In this document: positions 1 to 7,899 of the stretch, piece after piece
Layout of the letters: each line of letters begins with the position of its first letter
Numbering within the stretch: position 1 is the stretch's first letter
Assembly (NCBI GenBank): GCA_024707075.1
Contig: JANQAK010000003.1
Coordinates: 248,001 to 312,000, forward strand
Source: Afipia sp.
GTDB lineage: Bacteria > Pseudomonadota > Alphaproteobacteria > Rhizobiales > Xanthobacteraceae
Direction: 5' to 3'
DNA: 64,000 nt
Position numbers and translations under genes: made by a program
The notes under the pieces: model-generated
Database searches by the model: none
Told to the model about the DNA's origin: nothing
The model's input: only the letters and a program-made list of their open reading frames with translations

Positions 1-2408
1 GTCAGCCAGCCGATTTCGGATTCGGCGGCGGGATCGCTGAACGGTTCGGCCTGCGTCTCCGGCGGAATAATCATCGGCATCGCCAGCGGATCGCCGGGAA
101 TCGCCACGTCGATCACCGGTGGCGGTGGCGCCTTCAGCGGCCACTCCGCCAGCGCCAGAAGGCCGTCGCGCTTCGCCGTCACCGCCCACAGTTCCTCGGT
201 GAGGAAGGGCATGAACGGATGCAGCAGCTTGAGGATTTCGTCGCGCGCCCAGGCGATGCTGGCCTGCGTCTCCGCTTTCGCGGGATTGTCCGGCCCCATC
301 AGCACGGGCTTGGCCAGTTCGAGATACCAGTCGCAGAACACGTTCCAGACGAAGCGGTACATGATCCCGGCGGCGTCGTTGAAGCGATAGGCCTGAATCG
401 CGTCGGTGACGTCGCGCGTCGCCTTTGCGGTCTCGTGCGCGATCCAGCGGTTCAGCGTCTCTTTGGTCTGTGTCGGATCGAAGCCGTCGGCCAGCGCGCA
501 GCCGTTCATTTCTGCGAAGCGCGAGGCGTTCCACAGCTTGGTCGCGAAGTTGCGGTAGCCTTCGACACGCTGGGTGGAGAGCTTGATGTCGCGGCCCTGC
601 GCCGCCATCGCCGCCAGCGTAAATCGCAATGCGTCCGCGCCGTAGTCGTCGATCAGGTGCAGCGGATCGATGACGTTGCCTTTCGACTTCGACATCTTCG
701 CGCCCTTCTCGTCGCGGACGAGGGCGTGGATGTAGACGGTCGGGAACGGCACGTCCTTCATGAAATGGATGCCCATCATCATCATCCGGGCGACCCAGAA
801 GAAGATGATGTCGAAGCCCGTCACCAGTACGTTGGTCGGGTAATAGCGTTCGACGTCCGTGGTGTCGTCCGGCCAGCCCAGCGTCGAGAACGGCCACAGC
901 GCCGACGAGAACCAGGTATCCAGCACATCTTCATCACGCGTGATGAAGCCGTCGCGTTTCGCCGGATCGAGCGCCATGTCATGGCCCTGCTCCGCCGTGA
1001 TGACCTCCTGCTCGACGTAGTAGCCGAGCGCCTTGCCCACCGCCTCGTCCTCGGTCTCGGCGACGAACACCTTGCCGTCCGGTCCGTACCACGCCGGGAT
1101 CTGGTGGCCCCACCAGAGCTGGCGCGAGATGCACCATGGCTGGATGTTCTCCATCCACTCGAAGTAGGTCTTCTCCCAGTTCTTCGGCACGAACGCCGTC
1201 TCGCCGTTGCGCACGGCTGCGATGGCCGGCTCCGCCAGCGTCTTGGCGTCGACGTACCACTGGTCGGTCAGATACGGCTCGATCACCACGCCGGAGCGGT
1301 CGCCGTGCGGCACCATGTGGGTGTTGGGTTCGATCTTCTCGAGGAAGCCGGTCTCTTCGAGCTTCGCGACGATCAGCTTGCGCGCTTTGAGGCGATCCAA
1401 GCCGTGCAGTTCCTCGGCGAAGATCAATGCGGCTTCCGGCAGACCACGCAGATAGTCCTCGTTGCCGGTGAGCGACAGACGCGCTTCCTGATCCAGCACG
1501 CTGATCGACGGCAGGTTGTGACGGCGGCCGACCTCGAAGTCGTTGAAGTCGTGCGCCGGCGTGATCTTCACCGCGCCCGAGCCCTTCTCGGGATCGGAGT
1601 ACTCGTCGGCCACGATCGGGATCAGGCGTCCGACCAGCGGCAGCACCACGTTCATGCCGACCAGATGCGTGTAGCGTTCGTCCTCGGGATTCACCGCGAC
1701 GGCGGTGTCGCCGAGCATGGTCTCGGGGCGCGTGGTGGCGACCACGATGTAGCTCGACGGATTCTCCACCTCGAACTTGCGGCCCGCGATCGGATAGCGC
1801 AGATGCCACAGGCTGCTCTTGACTTCGATCTGCTGCACTTCGAGGTCCGAGATCGCGGTCAGCAGCTTCGGGTCCCAGTTGACCAGCCGCTTGTCCTTGT
1901 AGATCAGCCCCTGCGAATAAAGCTCGACGAACACTTTCGCGACGGCGCGCGACAGCCCCTCGTCCATGGTGAAGCGTTCGCGCGACCAGTCGCAGGACGC
2001 GCCGAGGCGCTTCAACTGATTGACGATGACGCCGCCGGACTCGGCCTTCCACTTCCACACGCGCTCCAGAAACTTCGCGCGGCCCATGTCGCGGCGGCCC
2101 GGCTCCTGCCGCTCCATCAACTGCCGCTCCACCACCATCTGCGTGGCGATGCCCGCGTGGTCGGTGCCGGGCTGCCACAGCACGTCGCGGCCGCGCATCC
2201 GCTCGAACCGGCACAGGATGTCCTGCAACGTGTTGTTGAGCGCGTGGCCCATGTGCAGCGAACCGGTGACGTTCGGCGGCGGAATGACGATCGTGAACGG
2301 CTCGGCGTCGCGCCGCTCGGGCCGCCCGGCCTTGAATGCCCCGGCGTCTTCCCACTGGCGGGAAATGCGGTTCTCGATCTCGGCGGGCTGGTAGTTTTTC
2401 TCGATCAT
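1..2408 (-). CDS. valS: Valyl-tRNA synthetase, partial (C-terminal end beyond the window)
   Basis: Charges tRNA-Val with valine in the cytoplasm; a class I aminoacyl-tRNA synthetase with an editing domain. The reading frame is open from an ATG at 2408 to the left edge, giving about 802 of an expected roughly 950 residues, so the C-terminal tRNA-binding and coiled-coil part is missing. Residues 52-55 are HMGH (the HIGH-type ATP site) after PPPNVTGSL. The second signature [12 protein letters not shown] starts at residue 571. The N-terminus [20 protein letters not shown] is typical of the family. The gene sits beside a popZ-like gene and tolC, an arrangement common in alphaproteobacteria. Long open frames on the opposite strand here are products of codon bias. 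Confidence 0.97.
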   Translation of the reverse strand, partial: MIEKNYQPAEIENRISRQWEDAGAFKAGRPERRDAEPFTIVIPPPNVTGSLHMGHALNNTLQDILCRFERMRGRDVLWQPGTDHAGIATQMVVERQLMERQEPGRRDMGRAKFLERVWKWKAESGGVIVNQLKRLGASCDWSRERFTMDEGLSRAVAKVFVELYSQGLIYKDKRLVNWDPKLLTAISDLEVQQIEVKSSLWHLRYPIAGRKFEVENPSSYIVVATTRPETMLGDTAVAVNPEDERYTHLVGMNVVLPLVGRLIPIVADEYSDPEKGSGAVKITPAHDFNDFEVGRRHNLPSISVLDQEARLSLTGNEDYLRGLPEAALIFAEELHGLDRLKARKLIVAKLEETGFLEKIEPNTHMVPHGDRSGVVIEPYLTDQWYVDAKTLAEPAIAAVRNGETAFVPKNWEKTYFEWMENIQPWCISRQLWWGHQIPAWYGPDGKVFVAETEDEAVGKALGYYVEQEVITAEQGHDMALDPAKRDGFITRDEDVLDTWFSSALWPFSTLGWPDDTTDVERYYPTNVLVTGFDIIFFWVARMMMMGIHFMKDVPFPTVYIHALVRDEKGAKMSKSKGNVIDPLHLIDDYGADALRFTLAAMAAQGRDIKLSTQRVEGYRNFATKLWNASRFAEMNGCALADGFDPTQTKETLNRWIAHETAKATRDVTDAIQAYRFNDAAGIMYRFVWNVFCDWYLELAKPVLMGPDNPAKAETQASIAWARDEILKLLHPFMPFLTEELWAVTAKRDGLLALAEWPLKAPPPPVIDVAIPGDPLAMPMIIPPETQAEPFSDPAAESEIGWL

Positions 2409-2469
2409 CACGCTGCAATCATGAGTTCGCACTGAAGGACAACAACGCGAGGCCGGACCGTTGCGCGCC

Positions 2470-2574
2470 GTCACCCTGAGGTGCCGTAGCGCAGCGGAGG
2501 CCTCGAAGGGCGACGGCGGTTCACACAGTCATCCTTCGAGGCTCGCCGAAGACGGCTCGCACCTCAGGATGACG
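2470..2574. repeat. Composite palindromic intergenic repeat, copy 1
   Basis: Two adjacent hairpins at 2470-2514 and 2529-2574. Each begins GTCA(C/T)CCT and ends with its complement GATGAC or GGCGAC; the core reads GAGGTGC / GAGGCCTCGAAGG. The same two-hairpin unit recurs at 25012-25115 and 38930-39033. It is non-coding and lies upstream of valS. Confidence 0.8.
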
Positions 2575-2685
2575 GGTTCGGAGATTGTTTCTGCACAATC
2601 TGACGCTGTCTCGCGCTAGAAAGCCCCCCAGCACGGCCCAAGTCAACACTTCAAAATGGAGGCTTTTCGGCGGACAGGCCGGAAA

Positions 2686-2759
2686 TAATGATCCGGTTCT
2701 GACATTCGTACCATGACTTTCGCAGGCACTTTACGAATGTCAGAACCAAAGGATCATTA
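2686..2759. repeat. Long imperfect inverted repeat between valS and the popZ-like gene
   Basis: TAATGATCC (2686-2694) followed by GGTTCTGACATTCGTA (2695-2710) pairs with TACGAATGTCAGAACC (2732-2747), a 3-base bulge, then GGATCATTA (2751-2759). That gives 25 base pairs and a 21-base loop. It is too long and symmetrical for chance. It could be a small mobile-element remnant or a structured RNA; nothing in it codes. Confidence 0.7.
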
Positions 2760-2779
2760 GAATCATAATTTGCTGGTGT

Positions 2780-2837
2780 CCCGTATCCGACGTTCGCTCG
2801 GGAAGCGCCGCAGAGTAAGGCGAACGTCGGATACGGG
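2780..2837 (-). terminator. Perfect 18-bp hairpin just downstream of the popZ-like gene
   Basis: Positions 2780-2797 are exactly complementary to 2820-2837, with a 22-base loop. The hairpin begins three bases after the popZ-like stop codon. Its position suits transcription termination or 3'-end protection. There is no clear U-run, so it could equally be a repeat element. Confidence 0.5.
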
Positions 2838-2840
2838 CCA

Positions 2841-3620
2841 CTAGCGGCCCCGGGAGACCCGCTCGATCTCGGCCTTGACGATCCGCTCCACCAGGTTGGG
2901 CAGATTGTCGTCGAGCCAGGATTTCAGCATCGGACGCAGCATCTCCTTGACGAGATCCTCAAGGGTCCGGGCGTTGTTGCTGAGGACCGTATTCGCCAGC
3001 GTGTTGAACGCCGACTCCACCGCCGACACCGTCGAGCCTGAGAGAATCTGCTGCGTCGGCGGCAGCGGCGCCTGCTCGGCGAAAGACGGCGGGTCCATCG
3101 CCGGAGAGCGGTGATGCGAGGTCTGGACCATGGGGGACTCGGTGAATTCGAGATCGTCTTCGGGCTCGATGGTGTTGAACGTCGGCGGCAACGGTTCGGG
3201 GACCGCCATCTGCTCGGTCAGTTCAAACACATCGGCATCGACTTCCGGCTCTTCGGGTTCTTCCGGCATTGCCGCCGGAGCCGGTGTGGGAGCGTCGAAG
3301 CTCGCCATCATCGCATCGATTTCGGCCTGGCTGTTTTTCGCAACCGGTGGCGGAGCGGCCGGTGCCGGCGCAGGCCGGGCCGGCGCGATCTTGGATGGCG
3401 GAATGCCGGCCATCGCCGGACGCGCGGCAGGCGCCGGTCGCGCAAGCTCGGCCTTCGGAACTTCGGTTTTCGGAGCTTCCGCTTTCGCAGGCGCGGCGCG
3501 GGCCGGAGCAGCAGGCGCGCTTGCCGCCGCTGGCTTGGCCTCATCATCGGAGATGATGCGCCTGATCGACGCGAGAATCTCCTCCATCGAGGGCTCCTGC
3601 GCCTTTGCCGGTTGCGTCAT
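2841..3620 (-). CDS. popZ: PopZ-like polar organising protein (DUF2497 family)
   Basis: About 259 residues, predicted cytoplasmic scaffold that forms a matrix at the cell pole and anchors the chromosome partition complex. Residues 9-27 carry the conserved N-terminal helix EPSMEEILASIRRIISDDE. The last 40 residues carry the conserved C-terminal oligomerisation region (LEDLVKEMLRPMLKSWLDDN, then LPNLVERIVKAEIERVSRGR). Between them lies a proline/alanine-rich then acidic disordered stretch, as in Caulobacter PopZ but longer. I chose the ATG at 3620 (MTQPAKAQEP) because GAGGTGGAG lies just upstream. The same frame extends to an ATG at 3683, whose extra residues lack family similarity. The valS and tolC neighbours support the family call; polar function is inferred. 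Confidence 0.85.
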   Translation of the reverse strand: MTQPAKAQEPSMEEILASIRRIISDDEAKPAAASAPAAPARAAPAKAEAPKTEVPKAELARPAPAARPAMAGIPPSKIAPARPAPAPAAPPPVAKNSQAEIDAMMASFDAPTPAPAAMPEEPEEPEVDADVFELTEQMAVPEPLPPTFNTIEPEDDLEFTESPMVQTSHHRSPAMDPPSFAEQAPLPPTQQILSGSTVSAVESAFNTLANTVLSNNARTLEDLVKEMLRPMLKSWLDDNLPNLVERIVKAEIERVSRGR

Positions 3621-3846
3621 CTCCGACTCCACCTCGTCGGCTACCGGATCGAGAGACCCGACAAAGCCGTACACCATCGTCACGAATCGCTTCGCGACCC
3701 TTCAGAACGGTATGTCATGGCAACAAATGATTGCAAGCAACGGCCCGCGGACTCGGCCGGTTGATCACAACGCTGATGGGTGCGTTGCGACGACAGCGGA
3801 GTGGCGTGGAGTGGATCAGAACGCCTGGCGCGAAATCTCACCACAT

Positions 3847-3885
3847 CGTCCCGGCGAAAGCCGGGACGACACTGTAAGTGTCGTT
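3847..3885. repeat. REP-like hairpin pair downstream of tolC
   Basis: CGTCCCGG (3847-3854) and CCGGGACG (3861-3868) form a hairpin with loop CGAAAG. It is followed directly by ACGACACT / AGTGTCGT (3867-3874 / 3878-3885). The first hairpin matches units at 15522, 44958 and 45052. It ends five bases before the tolC stop codon, so it may also protect the tolC mRNA 3' end. Confidence 0.75.
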
Positions 3886-3889
3886 CGCC

Positions 3890-5302
3890 CTAGCGGCCGT
3901 CGGGAGTCCGGACACCGATCCAGCTATCGCGAACCTGATGATAGTGGACGCTCGGGTCGTAGACGTTGGTGGCGAGGTTGAGCACGGTCGGCGACAGGCG
4001 TCCGATCGAGTTCAGCACGCTGTAGGACGCCACCACGCGGTCATGCTGCGCGGTGACCAGCGCGACACGCGCATTCACTAGCGCCTGCTGCGCGTTCAAG
4101 ACGTCGAGCGTGGTGCGCTGCCCGACCCTCGCCTCTTCGCGAACACCGTTCAGTGCGATTTCCGACGCCGTCACCTGCGCCTGCGCCGACGACACCTGCG
4201 CCTTGCCGGCGACAAGCTGGCCCCATGCCTGCGCGACGGTGGCGCGGGTCTGGTCGCGAACCTGTTCGAGGTTGAGGCGCTGCTGCGCCAGCGATTCTTT
4301 CGACTGGCGGATCAGCGCGTATTCGGCGCCGCCCTGATAGACCGGCACCGTCAACTGGGCGACGGCGGACGCGCCGAACGCGCGGTAGGTGGCCATGGTG
4401 CTTTCGTAGGACTGCTGCACGCTGCCCTGAAGGGTCACGGTGGGGAACAGCGCGCCTTCGTTGACCTTGACGTTCAGGAAGCTCACGTCGATGCCGTACA
4501 TCGCGGCGGTGACGTTCGGATTTTCCAGCAGCCCGCGATCAATGGCGCCCGTCAGCGTGGGCGGCAGGAAACGATCGACCGGCGAACCCGGAGCAAGCCC
4601 GACGGGATCGTTGCCGATGATGCGGCGGAAGTTCGCGCGCGTGGTGGTCAGGGTGGATTCCGCAGTCAGAAGCTGGGTGCGGCCGGCGGCGAGTTGCGCC
4701 TCGGACTGCGCGACGTCGGTGCGGGTCACTTCGCCGACGTTGAAACGATCGCGGGTCTGCTTGAGGGTCTGCTCCAGCACGCGCACGTTGCTCTTCTGGA
4801 CTTCGACGATGGCCGAGTCCCGCAGGAAATCCATGTAGATCGTCGCGGCCGCGAACAGCACGGTCTGCTCCAGCACGCGCAAGCCTTCGCGCGCGGCGGA
4901 GACCTGGCTTTCGGCGGCGCGGGTGCGGTTGCCGGTCTGGCCGCCGTTGAAAAGCGTCTGGGTGACCGTCGCGCCGACCGAGCGCGGCGCGTTGACGCCC
5001 GCAAGACTGGTTGTGGTGACACGTCCGGCGATCTGGGTGTTCTGCGCGCTGTCGGTGTACTGCGTTCCGGCGCTGGCCGTGACGGCAACCTTCGGGCGAT
5101 ACCCGGACAACGCCTGCGGCACGTTTTCGTCGGTCGCGCGCACGGATGCGCGCTGGGCGTTCAACTGTGGATTGTTCTGATATGCACGAATCAGCGCGGC
5201 TTCGATGGTGTCCGCCATGACGGGCGTGGTCATGACATGACTCATCAAGAGAGCCGCGAGAGCAACGCCCGCGCTGAGCTTCATCCGATACTTAGCTTGC
5301 AT
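3890..5302 (-). CDS. tolC: TolC family outer-membrane channel protein
   Basis: A 470-residue outer-membrane factor that gives type I secretion and tripartite efflux systems their exit duct. The first 30 residues form a signal peptide (hydrophobic AGVALAALLMSHVMTTPVMA, then D). The mature part has the two tandem OEP repeats expected of the family, each with long coiled-coil helices (for example around LEQTLKQTRDRFNVGEVTRT, and later AQVTASEIALNGVREEARVG). It is transcribed away from the popZ-like gene's upstream region and lies downstream of the PCMT-like gene with a gap of about 190 bases. No secretion ATPase is adjacent, so it probably serves several partners. Confidence 0.93.
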   Translation of the reverse strand: MQAKYRMKLSAGVALAALLMSHVMTTPVMADTIEAALIRAYQNNPQLNAQRASVRATDENVPQALSGYRPKVAVTASAGTQYTDSAQNTQIAGRVTTTSLAGVNAPRSVGATVTQTLFNGGQTGNRTRAAESQVSAAREGLRVLEQTVLFAAATIYMDFLRDSAIVEVQKSNVRVLEQTLKQTRDRFNVGEVTRTDVAQSEAQLAAGRTQLLTAESTLTTTRANFRRIIGNDPVGLAPGSPVDRFLPPTLTGAIDRGLLENPNVTAAMYGIDVSFLNVKVNEGALFPTVTLQGSVQQSYESTMATYRAFGASAVAQLTVPVYQGGAEYALIRQSKESLAQQRLNLEQVRDQTRATVAQAWGQLVAGKAQVSSAQAQVTASEIALNGVREEARVGQRTTLDVLNAQQALVNARVALVTAQHDRVVASYSVLNSIGRLSPTVLNLATNVYDPSVHYHQVRDSWIGVRTPDGR

Positions 5303-5493
5303 TCATCCATTCCCCAAACCGGTTCCTTGCCCGTCAAAGGCGCAATGAAACCGGGCAGTCGAGTCGGGCGCCCGCCCGATGTTCAGTCTATGCATCGGCT
5401 GTCGCGGGTGAAACCCCGCCCCGCCCCGCCGCAACCGAAACTGTCCAGATGGGACATTGTAGCCACACCTGCCCGCCGCTGAGGAAACTGGTC

Positions 5494-6159
5494 CTAGAAA
5501 GTGAACTCCGGAACGCGTTCGAGGCCCGGCAGAACCGGGGCCGAGGCGTCGAAAAGCACCCGGTTCCCGAAGTCGGACGGCGACCGCGTGACCAGGGTCG
5601 CCCGGGGTGGCTGGGTGGCGGCAAAGACGCCGACCAGCCGTCCGCCGCGTCTCAACTGGTCGCACAGCCCTTGCGGCTCGATCTCGGTGGCGCCGTCGAG
5701 AAGGATGACATCGTAAGGCGCGTGGGCGTGGTCGCCGTCGACCGGCTCCGCGACATCGACGGTTACATGCGTGTAACCGAGGCTCGCCAGATTGCGCTGC
5801 GCGATGGCGGCCAGCGCCGAATCCGGCTCGGTGGCGGTCACTTCCTTGGCGAGATGGGCGATCACCGCGGCCGAATAGCCGGTGGCGCAACCGACCACCA
5901 GCACGCGGTCGGTCTCTGAGATCGCGGCGGCCTGGATCATCTTCGCCAGCACGGCCGGCTTGATGAGATGGCGCTTCGCCTTGCCGTCCGCGGCGACATC
6001 GATGTCCAGATCGAGATAGGCGATCGGACGCTTGGCGTCCGGGACGAACGCCTCGCGCGGCACCGCCAGCATGGCGTCGATGATGCGCAGATCGGTCACA
6101 TCGCTCGGCCGCACCTGGCAGTCGACCATGTTCTGCCGAGAGGTTGCGAAATCTGACAT
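5494..6159 (-). CDS. PCMT-like SAM-dependent methyltransferase (protein-L-isoaspartate O-methyltransferase family)
   Basis: A 221-residue cytoplasmic protein of the protein-L-isoaspartate methyltransferase fold. The N-terminus (MVDCQVRPSDVTDLRIIDAM, then PREAFVP) is the family's usual opening. SAM motif I is VLVVGCATGYSAAVIAHLA followed by the acidic EPD, and a later motif reads YDVILLDGATEI. Alphaproteobacteria often have this divergent paralogue immediately upstream of tolC, which makes repair of isoaspartyl residues uncertain as its real job. The ATG at 6159 is preceded by AGGTTATCCC. It is in the same direction as tolC and may share its transcript. Confidence 0.85.
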   Translation of the reverse strand: MSDFATSRQNMVDCQVRPSDVTDLRIIDAMLAVPREAFVPDAKRPIAYLDLDIDVAADGKAKRHLIKPAVLAKMIQAAAISETDRVLVVGCATGYSAAVIAHLAKEVTATEPDSALAAIAQRNLASLGYTHVTVDVAEPVDGDHAHAPYDVILLDGATEIEPQGLCDQLRRGGRLVGVFAATQPPRATLVTRSPSDFGNRVLFDASAPVLPGLERVPEFTF

Positions 6160-6368
6160 GGGATAACCTCAAGACATCAGGGACAATTCGATCGCCGGCG
6201 GCGCGTGCCGCAGCGTGCGGCGCGGCCCATATTTGCTGCAAGGCCGCACGCGATGCAAGCCTGCCTTGTGCCGGGTCCGGCTGCGGCAAGCCTGTCCGCC
6301 GCAACCCCGCCTGTGTTATGAGACCGGCGGCCGTATGACCATCCCGGCGCGATCGAGGGCTGACATAT

Positions 6369-7052
6369 ATGACAGGTATGACACGCGCCGCGAGGAGACA
6401 TTCCGTCCCTCTCCTGCTCCGCGCGATCGCCTGCGCGCTGCTGCTGGCGTTGCTGACATGCACCGGCGTTGCGACCGCATTGGCGCAGACCGCGACGGCG
6501 GCCACCGCCGGTACGGCGGATCAGCCGGCGCCGAAGCGCAAGAAAGTGCTGGAACGCGCGGCGGCCGTCATCAAGTCGCTGACCGATTACTCCGCCAGGC
6601 GCGGGAAAAAGCTCCCCGCCCTCGCCGATTACTACGCGGCGAAAGCCGACCTCGGTAAGATCGACGACTCGGCTCCCGAAGCGCCGCGCGCAAAAAAGCT
6701 GCTGGCGGCGATGCAGAAGAACGAGCGCGACTACATCCGCAAGGTCGGCGCCGGCAACATCGCGGCGCGGCTGCAATCGCTGGAGGGCAATGCCGACGGC
6801 CGCAGGCAGTTCGCGCTCGACACGCGCAAGCAGATGCTGCGCCGGGGGCTTGCCATGGACATCAGCACATCCGGCGAGCGCGAGACCGTGCTGAACTACA
6901 GGTATTTCAAGATGGACCGGCCGACGGTGCTCAACCTTGCGGAATCCGGAAAGATTTTCAACAAGGCGCGCGATCTTGGATTTCGCGCGGTGATCTTCAC
7001 CGACGGTCGCCTCACCTGGACCTATGACGTGGCCGCCAATACCTTCAAGTGA
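6369..7052 (+). CDS. Hypothetical secreted protein
   Basis: 227 residues with no family that I recognise. Residues 1-40 form a signal peptide: basic MTGMTRAARRHS, a long hydrophobic stretch (LLLRAIACALLLALLTC), then AQT. The mature part starts with an Ala/Thr-rich linker and a lysine-rich segment (PKRKKVLERAAAVIKSL), followed by a mixed alpha/beta region ending FRAVIFTDGRLTWTYDVA. A second in-frame ATG at 6378 could be the true start. It diverges from the PCMT-like gene, sharing a roughly 200-base upstream region. The start of the next small gene lies ten bases after its stop, so the two may be co-transcribed. Confidence 0.7.
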   Translation: MTGMTRAARRHSVPLLLRAIACALLLALLTCTGVATALAQTATAATAGTADQPAPKRKKVLERAAAVIKSLTDYSARRGKKLPALADYYAAKADLGKIDDSAPEAPRAKKLLAAMQKNERDYIRKVGAGNIAARLQSLEGNADGRRQFALDTRKQMLRRGLAMDISTSGERETVLNYRYFKMDRPTVLNLAESGKIFNKARDLGFRAVIFTDGRLTWTYDVAANTFK

Positions 7053-7062
7053 GTGTTTGCAA

Positions 7063-7338
7063 ATGACCGCAAACCGCAAACACCGTGAGCCGATGCCTGA
7101 CAGCCGCAAACCACCGCATGACCCCGAAGGCGGATTGTCCGCTCACGGCCTGTCGACGGTCCGCAGGCAGATGGTGGAGTTCGACGACCTGCCGCGCGAG
7201 GTGCGGGCCGCTCTCGCGTCGGCCGATCAGCCGAGCGATCAGATGATCGACGTGCTGTGCGCCATGCACCGCGGCGGGTTCCCGGTGGCCGACATGCTCA
7301 GGGTAATCGCGGCCAGCAACGCGAAAAGCGGCGGCTAG
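7063..7338 (+). CDS. Small hypothetical cytoplasmic protein
   Basis: 91 residues from the ATG at 7063 (MTANRKHREPMPDS), with an alternative ATG at 7093. It has no signal peptide or membrane segment. The middle (MVEFDDLPREVRAALASA) and the end (CAMHRGGFPVADMLRVIAAS) are predicted helices and look like a conserved small protein rather than a chance frame. It starts ten bases downstream of the secreted-protein gene and ends before tRNA-Cys. Function unknown. Confidence 0.6.
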   Translation: MTANRKHREPMPDSRKPPHDPEGGLSAHGLSTVRRQMVEFDDLPREVRAALASADQPSDQMIDVLCAMHRGGFPVADMLRVIAASNAKSGG

Positions 7339-7453
7339 GCCGGCAGCGGCCGGTTTCAGAAACGCCACGAAATCGGGTTTCAGAACGGTCCTGCGAACAA
7401 AACGGGGCCTGTTGCCTAAGCCGTTGATAGCCGATAAGTGTTTCGCGCAATGG

Positions 7454-7527
7454 GGCCACGTGGCGGAGTGGTTACGCAACGGTCTGCAAAACCGTGTACA
7501 CCAGTTCAATTCTGGTCGTGGCCTCCA
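7454..7527 (+). tRNA. tRNA-Cys (anticodon GCA), CCA encoded
   Basis: Acceptor arm GGCCACG (7454-7460) pairs with CGTGGCC (7517-7523). The discriminator base is U73 (7524), diagnostic for tRNA-Cys, followed by CCA (7525-7527). The anticodon loop reads CTGCAAA with GCA in the middle, and the T-loop is TTCAATT. AT-rich accessory DNA begins just downstream. Confidence 0.97.
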
Positions 7528-7687
7528 TTAATAAATTCAATGCTTTAGTCCAATACCTGATTTCAGCCCGACGAAATATTCTACGTGATTGTCCGTGGAG
7601 GTCGCAAATGGCTGGGTCAAAACGAGCACCAGCCGAGCACAATTGTTGCAAGTCTGCGCTGGTCGATAATCGCGCCTTGACCGCTGC

Positions 7688-7876
7688 TTAACGGTTGTAG
7701 TTCCGCAAGACGTAATTCAGGAGGTCGTAGATGACCTCCTCGTGTTTAACAAATAGACGTCCGGCGGCTTCATAACATCTCTGCTTTGTTTCGTCTGAAG
7801 AACGCGGATCGAATTTTGCAGCCCGGCTGATTTCGATGAGAGCGGCATAGGATCTGTCGAAATCCGTTTTTTTCAT
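7688..7876 (-). CDS. Small hypothetical protein
   Basis: 62 residues, highly charged (MKKTDFDRSYAALIEISRAA, then KFDPRSSDETKQRCYEAAGR, ending VLRNYNR). It has no signal peptide or membrane segment and looks all-helical. It lies 23 bases downstream of the flippase/O-antigen-ligase fusion on the same strand, so they may share a transcript. Its AT-rich base use matches the accessory region rather than the flanking core genes. No function can be assigned. Confidence 0.55.
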   Translation of the reverse strand: MKKTDFDRSYAALIEISRAAKFDPRSSDETKQRCYEAAGRLFVKHEEVIYDLLNYVLRNYNR

Positions 7877-7899
7877 CGTGATCTCATCAGATCATCTGC

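Noticed and set aside
219..2435. A 738-codon open frame on the plus strand opposite valS, and many similar long frames opposite other genes
   Set aside because: The opposite strand encodes a clear valyl-tRNA synthetase with both signatures. The antisense frames are His/Arg-rich products of high-GC codon bias without ribosome sites or recognisable domains.
7504..7527. tRNA-Cys 3' end as an attachment site for an integrated island
   Set aside because: I could not find a second copy of the tRNA end in the following 6 kb and there is no integrase gene, so it is not listed as a feature.
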